From positions 1,864,395-1,928,394 of the forward strand of contig NZ_AP017928.1 in assembly GCF_003584645.1 (NCBI RefSeq): DNA of 64,000 nt, read 5' to 3'. The stretch comes from Methylocaldum marinum (GTDB lineage: Bacteria > Pseudomonadota > Gammaproteobacteria > Methylococcales > Methylococcaceae). Of the stretch, positions 48,001 to 56,586 are shown piece by piece (within the stretch, counting starts at the first letter, position 1; each line of letters begins with the position of its first letter). The notes under the pieces were generated by a model. It saw only the letters and a program-made list of their open reading frames with translations, was not told where the DNA came from and ran no database searches. A program made the position numbers and the translations under genes.

Positions 48001-48246
48001 CAACCATCGCGCTTGCAAGCGATTGCGTGCGGCACGATCGCCCTCCGCGCCGAGGAACTCGAGCGCCCCGTCGTCAGGAGACAGGATCAACTGGACCCGA
48101 TCAAGGACTGACAGCGCTTCGCGCATTTCAGCGAAGGCGTAGAGAGAAAACGAGGGCGTCACGCAGCCGAGCTGATTGCCGTGCTTGAGATGCGGCCGGA
48201 TCAGATCGATGACTCGGTCTGCGCCGGTGTTGTGGATCAACTTCAT
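45025..48246 (-). CDS. SNF2-type helicase with degenerate PLD-like N-terminus
   Basis: 1,073-residue helicase/translocase. Motifs: ADSVGLGKTF (257-266), DESH (347-350), SATPVNNRL (385-393) and QRFGRIDRIGS near 790. The first 165 residues look like a phospholipase-D-type fold (DRVIDLIRPHLKHGNQLGCV, VLGSLAFSTAGLG), but the H-x-K catalytic pair is not visible, so it may only bind nucleic acid. A long insertion between the RecA lobes (about 480-660) is coiled. It follows the WYL regulator by 12 bp. Confidence 0.85.
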   Translation of the reverse strand: MKLIHNTGADRVIDLIRPHLKHGNQLGCVTPSFSLYAFAEMREALSVLDRVQLILSPDDGALEFLGAEGDRAARNRLQARWLANQCANWISRKVDLRRALGPVPQGAVVMRTPDATPEQVVLGSLAFSTAGLGLTPGNPLSLIQASESADEAAQLARWFDQQWASLQGQSGESTSGRDALISALQAIGEHRDPFTVYTLILHHLFRDSGDEMDEDRIVKSATGIRNTVVWKKLFKFQRDGVVGAIDKLNRFGGCIIADSVGLGKTFEALAIIKYHELRNDRVLVLAPKRLRDNWTLYKANDKRNILAADRFNYDVLNHTDLSRDGGTSGDIDLSHVNWGNYDLVVIDESHNFRNKATHKGKESRYDRLMRRIIKEGVKTRVLMLSATPVNNRLADLRNQIAFVTEGDDTALLEHGIASIESTTRKAQAQFNRWLAMDESEKTPSKLVEMLGFDYFTLLDHLTIARSRRHIEKYYGTSETGRFPNRLPPINIKADVDLAGEFRAIRDINLEIRRLTLASYAPLRYVLPHKQAAYDAKYSTQVRGGEGFFRQVDREESLIHLLRVNVLKRMESAVSSFALTVQRQLGDVEATLAHIESHTHELEEIDIADVDIDDPAFEALLVGRKVKVLLGDVDLIRWKQDLIEDRNRLATLLAAAKQVDVTRDAKLAALRQMIEDKCRHPINTLDGKSNQKIIVFTAFSDTAHYLYEQLAPWAKSTLGIDAALVTGSAGIQTTVPGLRKSMSGVLSAFAPRAKERPEELAAEGEIDLLIATDCISEGQNLQDCDWLINYDIHWNPVRIIQRFGRIDRIGSPNQCIQLVNFWPNMELEEYINLEQRVSGRMVLLDISATGEENLIEQQSGNPMNDLEYRRKQLLKLQDTVIDMEDLSTGVSITDLTLTDFRIDLAQYLKAHPGKLDTQPLGAYAVTTTLDADIPPGAIFCLQACGPAANKAKESDYPLAPHYLVHVGDDGAVLLPYPQAKHILDRLKRLALGREAPDTGACARFDKATRQGEDMRHAQKLLASAVASVAGKNEERAVASLFTPGGTHAIKGEFAGSNDFEVVAFMVILPESETP

Positions 48247-48258
48247 GGTCGCTCCCGT

Positions 48259-49167
48259 TCAGTCATCTATCGACGCTTTTGCATTCGTCTGCGCAAAGCC
48301 CGGCGCCAAAACGGCGCTACGCACACCGTAAATAGCAAGGTGGTCTTTCAACCAAAGCCGGTATTCATGGCCGCGCAGGCTGTGGTCCGGGGAACAGTCC
48401 ACACTCCATTTGCGCAGGATGTATCCGACAGTAGAAGCGCGCAGATTCATCCGCAGCACGCCGTCGCGCATGCCGTAATCCATCTCGGTGATCTCCGGCC
48501 GGGGTTGATCCGGGTGCGGCACCAGCTCCAGCTCGACGATCCGGGTCCACTGAATGTCCTGATCGCTCATCTCGTGGGGCGCCACTGGCTGCCCCTTGAG
48601 CACCACCGGGCGCTTGATCCGGGTGATGACGAAATCCCGGAACTCTTGGGATTTCCGGTCGAAGGCGCGAACGTGCCAACGGAGGCCGTTGTCGATCAGC
48701 GCGAACGGGACGATCTCCCGCTCGGTGCGGCCACTGGAGATGGAGTGGTACTCGATGCCGAGCGGACACTCCTGGTGGATCGCACGGGTCACGCTCGCCA
48801 GCACATCCAGATCCGGATGCGTGAGCCGTGACGGGCTCTCGCTGGCTACCCACGCCTTGAGCCGCATCGGCTCACCATCGCCAAAGCCCTGGGTCAGCCA
48901 CGACAGCACCCGCTCTGGGGGAAAGTCGAATACGGGCCGGAAGTCCGGCCCCAGGACGTAGGACTTGCCCTTGGGGTCGTAGTTGATGTTGCCCGGGGCC
49001 AACTCCTTGTACAGCGCCAGATCCCTAGATGCGGCGGCGGACTGGATGCCAAACCGCGTGACCAAGTCCTGACGGCGTATCTCCCCAATGAAGCGCACGC
49101 GCAACTCCACAAACGCGAGCCGGTCGCGTTGTGGCTGGGTTAGATCTGCAAGCTGTTCGTTCGACAT
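48259..49167 (-). CDS. WYL-domain regulator (BrxR/CapW-like)
   Basis: 302 residues: N-terminal winged HTH (RQDLVTRFGIQSAAASRDLA), a WYL domain (about 125-205; IEYHSISSGRTEREIVPFAL, DNGLRWHVRAFD) and a C-terminal WCX-like domain (LRMNLRASTVGYILRKWSVD). BrxR/CapW proteins of this layout repress phage-defence operons and are thought to sense nucleic-acid ligands. It is the first gene of the leftward operon and lies beside the divergent Wadjet genes, so it can act on both. Confidence 0.85.
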   Translation of the reverse strand: MSNEQLADLTQPQRDRLAFVELRVRFIGEIRRQDLVTRFGIQSAAASRDLALYKELAPGNINYDPKGKSYVLGPDFRPVFDFPPERVLSWLTQGFGDGEPMRLKAWVASESPSRLTHPDLDVLASVTRAIHQECPLGIEYHSISSGRTEREIVPFALIDNGLRWHVRAFDRKSQEFRDFVITRIKRPVVLKGQPVAPHEMSDQDIQWTRIVELELVPHPDQPRPEITEMDYGMRDGVLRMNLRASTVGYILRKWSVDCSPDHSLRGHEYRLWLKDHLAIYGVRSAVLAPGFAQTNAKASIDD

Positions 49168-49182
49168 CCTGGCTGGCTCGTT

Positions 49183-49246
49183 CGGGTTAGCGAATGCTTG
49201 TACGGGTTATTGCGGAAAGTATATGGTCTGCCCTAGAATCTGTCCA
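49183..49246 (-). promoter_or_regulatory. Predicted promoter and operator of the WYL-led operon
   Basis: Minus strand: -35 TGGACA (49241-49246), 17-bp spacer, -10 TATACT (49218-49223). Just downstream of the expected start are two direct copies of TAACCCG (plus-strand CGGGTTA at 49183-49189 and 49203-49209), 20 bp apart, i.e. on one face of the helix. They are good candidates for the WYL protein's own operator. Confidence 0.6.
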
Positions 49247-49256
49247 TGACTCTATT

Positions 49257-49286
49257 TTGATTTGTGTGTACGTCGTCTTGTGATAA
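49257..49286 (+). promoter_or_regulatory. Predicted jetA promoter
   Basis: -35 TTGATT (49257-49262), 18-bp spacer, -10 TGATAA (49281-49286). It leaves a leader of about 30 nt before the GTG start at 49323. Confidence 0.45.
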
Positions 49287-49322
49287 CCACATGGTAGTGA
49301 CCCGCCACTTTGGAGCACGGGA

Positions 49323-50783
49323 GTGAAAGCAGACAAAGCCATCGCGACCTACCGGCGCATGCGGGCGCAACCGTTGTGGCGCCTGCTTGCCTCGAACACT
49401 GGACCTACCGTCATTGGCCTGCTCCAAGCCCATCTCTACGAGAGCGAGCGGAGCCTTCCTGCCTCCATTTTTCACGAACGAATCGCAAGGGATCTGGAAG
49501 AGCTGCGCGCACATGGCGAAGACTTTCCCCAAACCGCACAAGCGTATGTCGCCAGCTGGCTTGCCGATGGGTACTTGGAGCGACGCTTCCCGGCTGGGGC
49601 TTCAGAGGAGGAATATGAACTCTCCACGGCCTCCGTCGAAGCCATCCGATTTGTCTCTGGCCTGGAGCAGCCGCACTCAGCCGCGACCGAAAGCCGCCTG
49701 ACGCTTGTTATCGAGGCGCTGGCCCGGCTTGCAGAGGACACCGACACCGATAAATTCCGCCGCATCGACCGGCTCATGGCAGAGCAAGCCCGAATCGACA
49801 AGGAGATAGACGCCATCCAGAAGGGGCAGATGCGCGTGCTGCCCCATGCAACGGCGTTGGAGCGTACGCGCGAAATCATCACGCTGGCCGACGATCTTGC
49901 GGGTGATTTCCGTCGTGTCCGCGACCAGTTCGATCAGCTAAATCGAGATCTCCGTGAACGCATCATGGACAACGATGGCAATCGGGGCGACGTGCTGGAT
50001 TCGCTGTTTGCCGGAATCGACCTGATTTCAGAAAGCGACGCGGGAAGAACTTTCGCTGCTTTCTGGCGATTGCTAACGGACCCACAGCAGGCCGCCACAC
50101 TTGATCAGGCTCTCGATAGCGTCATGTCGCGGGAGTTTGTAGGTCAGCTCGAAGCCAAGGAGCGCCGATTCCTACTTCGGCTGACACGAACCCTTCTTGA
50201 GCAGGGCGGCATGGTCCACGAAGTGCTCCAGACGTTTGCCCGCAGCCTGAAGCATTTCGTCCAGAGCCGTGAATACCTCGAGCAACGCCGACTCAATCAC
50301 CTTCTGAAAGACGCTCAGCGAGCAGCACTCGCTCTGAAGGACGAAGTCAGGGCCACAGAAACCCTACAGTACACGCTTGAGCTCACGAGCAGCCGTTTGC
50401 GCTCCTTGTCTCAATGGGTGCTGTACGACCCATCCCTACAAGCCTTGCCCGGTCAAATGGCGGAAGGTGACGCCCCACCAATCGACCTGGAGTCTGTCAG
50501 CGAACTGGTCGCCCAATCCGAGATCGACTTCCGAACATTGAAGGCCAACGTCCTGGCTGTCCTGGAGCAACGGTCCCAGGCATCCATTGCTGAAGTGCTG
50601 GAGCAGTTCCCCGCTGCACAGGGTTTGGGCAGCGTCGTCGGCCTGCTTGCATTGGGCAGTCGGCATGGTTTCAAAGCCGACCATAGCGAAACCGTAGGCT
50701 GGGTTGGAGGCGACGACGAGCTTCGTAGCGCCCGAATTCCAAAGATCTTCTTTTTGAGGGAGCGGGCCAATGAACTGGTCTGA
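49323..50783 (+). CDS. jetA: Wadjet subunit JetA (DUF3375)
   Basis: 486 residues, DUF3375, the MukF/kleisin-like subunit of type I Wadjet. The N-terminus ATYRRMRAQPLWRLLASNTG and PASIFHERIARDLEELRAHG are family-typical; the middle is largely helical with PHATALERTREIITLADDL. Wadjet is an SMC-type machine that recognises closed circular plasmids by loop extrusion and cleaves them. The start is GTG with GGAG seven bases upstream. jetB overlaps by 14 bp. Confidence 0.93.
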   Translation: MKADKAIATYRRMRAQPLWRLLASNTGPTVIGLLQAHLYESERSLPASIFHERIARDLEELRAHGEDFPQTAQAYVASWLADGYLERRFPAGASEEEYELSTASVEAIRFVSGLEQPHSAATESRLTLVIEALARLAEDTDTDKFRRIDRLMAEQARIDKEIDAIQKGQMRVLPHATALERTREIITLADDLAGDFRRVRDQFDQLNRDLRERIMDNDGNRGDVLDSLFAGIDLISESDAGRTFAAFWRLLTDPQQAATLDQALDSVMSREFVGQLEAKERRFLLRLTRTLLEQGGMVHEVLQTFARSLKHFVQSREYLEQRRLNHLLKDAQRAALALKDEVRATETLQYTLELTSSRLRSLSQWVLYDPSLQALPGQMAEGDAPPIDLESVSELVAQSEIDFRTLKANVLAVLEQRSQASIAEVLEQFPAAQGLGSVVGLLALGSRHGFKADHSETVGWVGGDDELRSARIPKIFFLRERANELV

Positions 50784-51477
50784 GAACGACGAAACGGCGA
50801 TGCCAGCCGAAGCACAAGCACCAGATCCTGCGCAGGAATCTGCCGCCCATCTTTTCATGGGTGACAGCGGCGAGTTGGCGCTGGATACCCGGCGCGCCCT
50901 GGTGCAGCTACTTGCGGGACCTTCGCTCGACGGACGTCGACATCCAAAACTCTGGCCGATACTAGTGCGAGACGAAGCGGTGATACGTCGGCGCCTTGCC
51001 GAACTGTTTCTCGAACTAGTCATCGACCGGGACGTACAAGTTGCCTTCACCCGCCAGGCAGATACCGGCGACCTCGAAGTGCCACTTCTGCTGCGTCGCG
51101 CGCAGCTGACCTTCATTGACTCCATTCTGCTGCTCCACCTTCGCCAGCGATTGACCCAGGCAGACTCGCAGGGCGACCGTGCCGTGGTATCGACGGACGA
51201 GATGATGGAGTTTCTTACCCTCTATGAGCGAGCTTCCAACACCGACCGCGCGGGATTCGCGAAACGGGTTCATGCATCCATCGAGAAGATCAAGAAGCAC
51301 AGCATCCTCCAGAAAATTCGCTCGAGTGAGGATCGCTTCGAGATTTCGCCCACGTTGAAGCTCCTCTTCTCAGCAGAGGAAATACAAGCTCTTACCCACT
51401 TGTATCAGCGCATGGCTGCCGGAGAGACGCCAGGGCAACTGGCTCAGACTGAGCCTGATGAGGAGGCCGACCAATGA
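50770..51477 (+). CDS. jetB: Wadjet subunit JetB (DUF4194)
   Basis: 235 residues, DUF4194, the MukE-like winged-helix subunit. Visible parts: ALDTRRALVQLLAGPSLDGR, HPKLWPILVRDEAVIRRRLA, and DSILLLHLRQRLTQADSQGD. It links the kleisin to the SMC heads and DNA. It overlaps jetA by 14 bp and jetC by 4 bp, implying coupled translation of the complex. Confidence 0.92.
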   Translation: MNWSENDETAMPAEAQAPDPAQESAAHLFMGDSGELALDTRRALVQLLAGPSLDGRRHPKLWPILVRDEAVIRRRLAELFLELVIDRDVQVAFTRQADTGDLEVPLLLRRAQLTFIDSILLLHLRQRLTQADSQGDRAVVSTDEMMEFLTLYERASNTDRAGFAKRVHASIEKIKKHSILQKIRSSEDRFEISPTLKLLFSAEEIQALTHLYQRMAAGETPGQLAQTEPDEEADQ

Positions 51478-54400
51478 TCTCGGAACCCCAAACCGCCTCC
51501 TTGTTCGCCCGGGAACAGTTCCGGATGGCTCGCCTGCAGGTCTACAACTGGGGCACTTTTTCTGGCCTGCATGACGTACCGATCAGCGAACGAGGCTTTC
51601 TGTTTGTCGGTCGATCGGGGGCTGGGAAATCGACTCTTCTCGACGCTTTTTCGGCGTTGCTGGTGCCACCTCGCTGGATCGACTTCAACGCTGCCGCGCG
51701 CGAGGCTGACCGCAGCGGTCGTGACCGAAACCTCGTCTCCTACGTACGTGGTGCATGGGCCGAACAGAAGGATGGAGATTCAGGTGAGATCGCCACCCGT
51801 TACTTGCGCTCGGGGACAACGTGGTCAGCCTTGGCACTGACTTACCAGAACGCATTGGGCCAGTTTGTGGTGCTTGTTCAGGTGTTTTGGCTGCGTGGTA
51901 ATGCAAATGGAAACACAGACGTCAAACGCCACTACCTTGTCCTGGAGCGGGCCTTTGACCTGCGCGAGTTGGAGGACTTCGGCCAATCCAACTTCGACAT
52001 CCGAAAGCTCAAGCAGTCATTCCCCGAGGCGTTCGCCCGCGACGAGTTTCGTCCCTATTGCGAACGATTCTCCCGCTTGCTCGGTATCGAGAGCGAAATG
52101 GCGCTGCGTTTGCTGCACAAAACACAGTCGGCCAAAAATCTCGGCGATCTCAATACCTTCCTGCGCGATTTCATGCTGGACAAGCCAGAAACCTTCGAGG
52201 TGGCCGATCGCTTGGTCAGCGAATTTGGCGAACTCAATGCGGCCCACCAGGCGGTAGTGACAGCTCGCGAGCAGGTTCAAACACTTGCGCCAGCGCGGGA
52301 GCAGTATCAGCGGAGAGATTCGCTGATGCTGCAGCGCAATGGCCTGGATGAGCTTCGGCTGGGGGTTGATGGCTACCGGGAAACCTGCCGCGTTGAACTC
52401 CTCAAGCGGCATATCGAGTCCCTGGAGGTGCAAGCCAGCGGCTCGGAAGGTGAAGTGAGTCGACGCCAGAGCATCCTGGATAACCACGCCACAACCTTGC
52501 GCGATCTGGAGCGACAGCACCGTGAAGCCGGCGGTGATCAGATCGAGCAATGGGAGACAGAGAAATCTGGTCTAGAAGGCCAGCGCACGGATCGTCTGCG
52601 CAAACGCGGCCAGGCTGAAGAAGCATGCAAGAAGCTTGGCTGGAGCCTCCCGGATTCGCCTCAGGTCTTCGCTGAGCTGTTGGGCAACGCGCGGCAGGAA
52701 GTCGAAAACTGGGAGCAACGTAGCAGCGAGAACCGCGAAGAACAGTTCCGCTTGGCAGCTCAAAAGAAGGACGCCGAAACCGCATTTTCGCAAGCGGTGA
52801 AGGAGGTGCAGGCACTCCAGCGCCAACCATCGAATATTCCAGCCGATATGCTGGAAATGCGCCGAGACATCGCCTCAGGCATCGGGATCTCGGAGTCGGC
52901 GCTGCCCTTTGTTGGCGAACTCATCGAGGTAAAGCCTGACGAGGCCGAGTGGCAAGGTGCCATCGAGCGCGTACTGCACGGATTTGCGCTCTCACTCCTG
53001 GTGGACGAGCGCCAGTATTCGGCGTTGGCCAATCACATCAACAACACCCACCTTGGGCAGCGCCTGGTGTATTACCGGACTGGCCGACCGGAGACGTGGC
53101 AGGCCAAGCCCATTGGTGCCAATTCGCTCGTCCTCAAGCTAAACGTCAAGGAGGGTACGTATGCCGATTGGCTGCAGGCCGAGCTACGGCAACGCTTCGA
53201 TTACGCGTGCGTCGAGTCCATTCAGTCGTTCAGGAGCGCTGATCGAGCCATCACCCGCGAGGGGCAGGTCAAGCACAGCAAAACCCGGCATGAGAAGGAC
53301 GACCGGAGAAGTGTCGGCGACCGACGAAACTGGGTGCTCGGGTTCGATAACCGCGAGAAGCTTGGGCTCTTTCAAGCCCAGGCCCAGGAGCTGGCTGCGA
53401 CGATTACGCGTCTAGGGCGAGAAATCGAAACCCTCGCCGACCAAGACAAGAATCGTGCGACCCGAGCGATGCAGTGCCAGACCTTGGTGAATCTCCAGTG
53501 GCAGGAAATCGATGTAATACCGTTGCTAGACCGCATTTCCACCATCGAGCGGCAGATTCGCGAAGCGCGGGAAGGCAATACAGCCTTACTGCATATCAGT
53601 GAGCGGATCGACAAGCAAAAGCACTCGGTTGATCAAGCAGACAAGGACCTCCGCGATGCCAAGGTCGCGCATGACTCCGTTCTCAAGCAGATCAACGACA
53701 GCACGCAGAAGCTTGAATCCCTCCTCCAAGATGCTTTCCGGGTTCCATTGACTCCCCATCAGATCAAGGGGCTCGACGAACGTTTCACCAAGCAGTCAGA
53801 CGCGATCAGGCTCGAAAGCCTCGACAAGGTAGCAACCGCTGTTGAGAGAGGTCTCAACACAGAAATCAGTGAGATCAAAGATAAGATCGGCGATTGCGAG
53901 AAGGAAATAGAAGCGCGCTTCGCCGCATTTAAACGGCAATGGCCTATGGACGCTGGCGACATGGACACGAGCCTCGCCAGCGCACCAGACTTTTTCGCCA
54001 AGTTGGTTCGACTGGAAACGGATGGCCTGCCCGCCTACGAGCAGCGATTTTTCGAACTGTTGCAGAACCAAAGCCACCAGAATCTAGCAGCGCTCTCCAC
54101 CTACCTGAACGACGCTCGTAAAGCCATCCTAGAACGAATGGATCTGGTCAACGACAGTCTTGGCCAGGTGCCGTTCAACCAAAGCGTCAATCAACGCACC
54201 TATCTCCACATCGACGCCAGTGACCGGCAACTTGCTGACGTCAAGGAGTTCAAGCAGGAAATCCAGCAGGCACTTAGCCACGCGTGGACGGAGGACCACG
54301 AGTTTGCCGAGGCGCGGTTCCTGGCCCTGCGCCGACTTGTTGATCGACTCGCCAGTCAGGACCCCGAGCAAAAGCGCTGGCGCGAGACTGTGCTCGACGT

Positions 54401-54848
54401 TCGACAGCATGTTGAGTTCATCGGACGGGAGATCGATGAAGGTGGTGTCGAGGTCGAGATCTACCGAAGCGGTGCTGGTAAGTCTGGAGGCCAACGCCAG
54501 AAGTTAGCCACCACGTGTTTGGCCGCAGCCCTGCGGTATCAACTGGGCGGAAACGACCACGGCGTACCGATGTATGCACCCGTCGTGCTTGATGAGGCAT
54601 TCGACAAGGCTGACAACGAGTTCACCACTTTGGCGATGAACATCTTTACCAATTTCGGATTTCAAATGGTCGTCGCTACGCCACTGAAGTCCGTCATGAC
54701 CCTCGAACCCTTCATCGGTGGCGCCTGCTTCGTAGATATCAGTGACCGGCGAGTGTCAGGCGTCCTGCTGATCGAGTACGACGGTGACCGTCAGCGGTTG
54801 AAGCTGCCGGAGCACGCTCGAGAGGAGGCTAGCGTTGAAGCTTCCTGA
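51474..54848 (+). CDS. jetC: Wadjet subunit JetC (SMC/MukB-like ATPase)
   Basis: 1,124-residue SMC-family ATPase. Head halves at both ends: Walker A GRSGAGKST (46-54) and, near 1005-1050, the signature SGGQRQKLATTCLAAALRYQ and Walker B VVLDEAFDKAD. The middle is a long antiparallel coiled coil with a hinge-like globular part around 470-560. It extrudes DNA loops with JetAB. The ATPase motifs are complete, so the system looks functional. Confidence 0.94.
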   Translation: MISEPQTASLFAREQFRMARLQVYNWGTFSGLHDVPISERGFLFVGRSGAGKSTLLDAFSALLVPPRWIDFNAAAREADRSGRDRNLVSYVRGAWAEQKDGDSGEIATRYLRSGTTWSALALTYQNALGQFVVLVQVFWLRGNANGNTDVKRHYLVLERAFDLRELEDFGQSNFDIRKLKQSFPEAFARDEFRPYCERFSRLLGIESEMALRLLHKTQSAKNLGDLNTFLRDFMLDKPETFEVADRLVSEFGELNAAHQAVVTAREQVQTLAPAREQYQRRDSLMLQRNGLDELRLGVDGYRETCRVELLKRHIESLEVQASGSEGEVSRRQSILDNHATTLRDLERQHREAGGDQIEQWETEKSGLEGQRTDRLRKRGQAEEACKKLGWSLPDSPQVFAELLGNARQEVENWEQRSSENREEQFRLAAQKKDAETAFSQAVKEVQALQRQPSNIPADMLEMRRDIASGIGISESALPFVGELIEVKPDEAEWQGAIERVLHGFALSLLVDERQYSALANHINNTHLGQRLVYYRTGRPETWQAKPIGANSLVLKLNVKEGTYADWLQAELRQRFDYACVESIQSFRSADRAITREGQVKHSKTRHEKDDRRSVGDRRNWVLGFDNREKLGLFQAQAQELAATITRLGREIETLADQDKNRATRAMQCQTLVNLQWQEIDVIPLLDRISTIERQIREAREGNTALLHISERIDKQKHSVDQADKDLRDAKVAHDSVLKQINDSTQKLESLLQDAFRVPLTPHQIKGLDERFTKQSDAIRLESLDKVATAVERGLNTEISEIKDKIGDCEKEIEARFAAFKRQWPMDAGDMDTSLASAPDFFAKLVRLETDGLPAYEQRFFELLQNQSHQNLAALSTYLNDARKAILERMDLVNDSLGQVPFNQSVNQRTYLHIDASDRQLADVKEFKQEIQQALSHAWTEDHEFAEARFLALRRLVDRLASQDPEQKRWRETVLDVRQHVEFIGREIDEGGVEVEIYRSGAGKSGGQRQKLATTCLAAALRYQLGGNDHGVPMYAPVVLDEAFDKADNEFTTLAMNIFTNFGFQMVVATPLKSVMTLEPFIGGACFVDISDRRVSGVLLIEYDGDRQRLKLPEHAREEASVEAS

Positions 54849-55998
54849 AGATGTCCGACAGTTTCTCGTCCGTCGCTTTCAAAGCAAACAACGCGAGTGG
54901 CTGATTGGCGAGGCTGGCGAGAGCCAATGGCCGCTGGAAGTTCCGCTCAGCATACCGACGGAACAGGCTGCGCTGAGGCAAGTCGACGGCGTTCGCGCTT
55001 GGGTGAGCGCATGGCAAGGTTGGCAAGGAGTCGGCACCCTGTCCTGGTGTGAGCGCCGGTGGAAAGCGCTCGGCGTCCAGCGACTGCCAGAGAAACTGGC
55101 GCTACGAAGCCCTGAAGATGTTGCCTTGTGGATCGGAGAATCCGCACGGTGGGTGCGTGCCCAGTCTCGCTATCAGACGCTCACTGCTCGTTGGCCGGTA
55201 CTGGCGCAGCAGTTGCCGAGGTATTTTGATGTCCTCGCCGACTACGGCGATGCCGATTTTCGTCGGCTGGCAGAGATGCTGGATTGGATCAATCTCAATC
55301 CGCAATCGAACCTCTACCCACGACAAATCCCGGTTGCCGGTGCCGACAGCAAATGGCTGGATTCTAGAAGGGGCCTCATCTCTGATTTGGTTGCGACGCT
55401 CCAGGGCGACTCGACAGGAGAGCGCGACTTTTTTAGGCGCTGCGGTTTGAGGGCACAGCCGCAGTTAATGCGCATGCGCGTTCTAGACCCAGAGCTGAGA
55501 GCCCGTTTGGGCGGTCTTGGCGATATCTCTGCTCCTTGTGAGGAGGTGGCAAGCATTGACATACGACCAAAGAATGTCTTTGTTGTTGAGAACCTTCAAA
55601 CTGGGCTTGCCTTTGATGACCTGCCAGGGGCGGTTGTGATCATGCGCCTGGGTTACGCGGTTGACGTTTTGGGACAGCTTCCATGGCTACAACAGGCGCA
55701 ATGCATCTACTGGGGTGACATTGATACGCATGGCTTTGCCATTCTGAATCGAGCCAGAACATACATCCCTAGCCTGAGAACTGTGCTTATGGATGAGTCA
55801 ACGCTGATGAGTCATCGTGATTTATGGGTCGAAGAGAAAGATCAGCACTCTTCCACAGAGCTCCCACTACTCACCAGTACCGAACAAAAGCTCTATCAGT
55901 CAATCAAGGGAAATGCCTGTGGTCAACAAATCCGCCTCGAACAGGAGCGGATACGCTGGGATGTGGCGTGGAATGCCATACAGGCAAGTATTCGATGA
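54835..55998 (+). CDS. jetD: Wadjet nuclease subunit JetD (DUF3322/DUF2220)
   Basis: 387 residues. The N-terminal DUF3322 region (to about 200) is followed by a Toprim-type DUF2220 domain. NVFVVENLQT gives the Toprim Glu and YWGDIDTHGF the D-x-D. JetD is the plasmid-cleaving nuclease and is related to topoisomerase VI subunit A. The start is TTG at 54835 with AGGAGG six bases before, inside the end of jetC. All four jet genes are intact. Confidence 0.93.
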   Translation: MKLPEDVRQFLVRRFQSKQREWLIGEAGESQWPLEVPLSIPTEQAALRQVDGVRAWVSAWQGWQGVGTLSWCERRWKALGVQRLPEKLALRSPEDVALWIGESARWVRAQSRYQTLTARWPVLAQQLPRYFDVLADYGDADFRRLAEMLDWINLNPQSNLYPRQIPVAGADSKWLDSRRGLISDLVATLQGDSTGERDFFRRCGLRAQPQLMRMRVLDPELRARLGGLGDISAPCEEVASIDIRPKNVFVVENLQTGLAFDDLPGAVVIMRLGYAVDVLGQLPWLQQAQCIYWGDIDTHGFAILNRARTYIPSLRTVLMDESTLMSHRDLWVEEKDQHSSTELPLLTSTEQKLYQSIKGNACGQQIRLEQERIRWDVAWNAIQASIR

Positions 55999-56020
55999 CT
56001 CAGGATTAGGGAAGTCAGTC

Positions 56021-56530
56021 GTGAGCGGAAATCGATGGGACCAGCCGGGCGTGCCCCACAAAGGATGGCACTGCGTGGACGTGGTCGACCTGCGGGCCGA
56101 CGGCGAGTCAGCGGACGAAACCGATTACGCGACCTGCCAGATGTGCGGCAACGAGAAGATCCGCTACGTCCACATCATGGAACACCCGGATCTGGACGAG
56201 AACTTCGACGTCGGGTGCGTCTGCGCCGAGAAGATGAGCGGCGACTACGAGGGGCCGAAACGGCGTGAGGCCAAGTTGCGCAACCGAGCAGCGCGCCGGA
56301 CCCGATGGCTGCAGCGCAAGTGGCGGGTGTCCGCCAAGGGGAACAGTTTTCTGAATCTCGAAGGCTACAACCTCGTGGTGTACCCGACAAAGACTGGTCG
56401 CTGGGGCTACAAGATTGGCGATCGTTTTGGGCCTCGAACATACCCGACAAACAACGAAGCGAAGCTGGCGCTGTTCGATGACTTCTGGATGGCGCCCCAG
56501 GATGACGAGCAGCTGTGGAGCAGTGATTGA
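56021..56530 (+). CDS. Cys-rich protein of unknown function after jetD
   Basis: 169 residues from GTG at 56021, only 22 bp after jetD. A probable metal-binding knot is CQMCGNEKIRYVHIMEHPDL followed by FDVGCVCAEKMSG (C-x2-C ... C-x-C). The rest is basic (RREAKLRNRAARRTRWLQRK) and then beta-like (NLVVYPTKTGRWGYKIGDRF). I recall similar uncharacterised proteins but no function. Its position suggests a Wadjet-linked accessory gene; chance neighbourhood is possible. Confidence 0.68.
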   Translation: MSGNRWDQPGVPHKGWHCVDVVDLRADGESADETDYATCQMCGNEKIRYVHIMEHPDLDENFDVGCVCAEKMSGDYEGPKRREAKLRNRAARRTRWLQRKWRVSAKGNSFLNLEGYNLVVYPTKTGRWGYKIGDRFGPRTYPTNNEAKLALFDDFWMAPQDDEQLWSSD

Positions 56531-56586
56531 TAAGCCCCGGAGAAATGAGAAATGGCTAAACCTGCTGGTTCGATTCCTGGCGGCAG

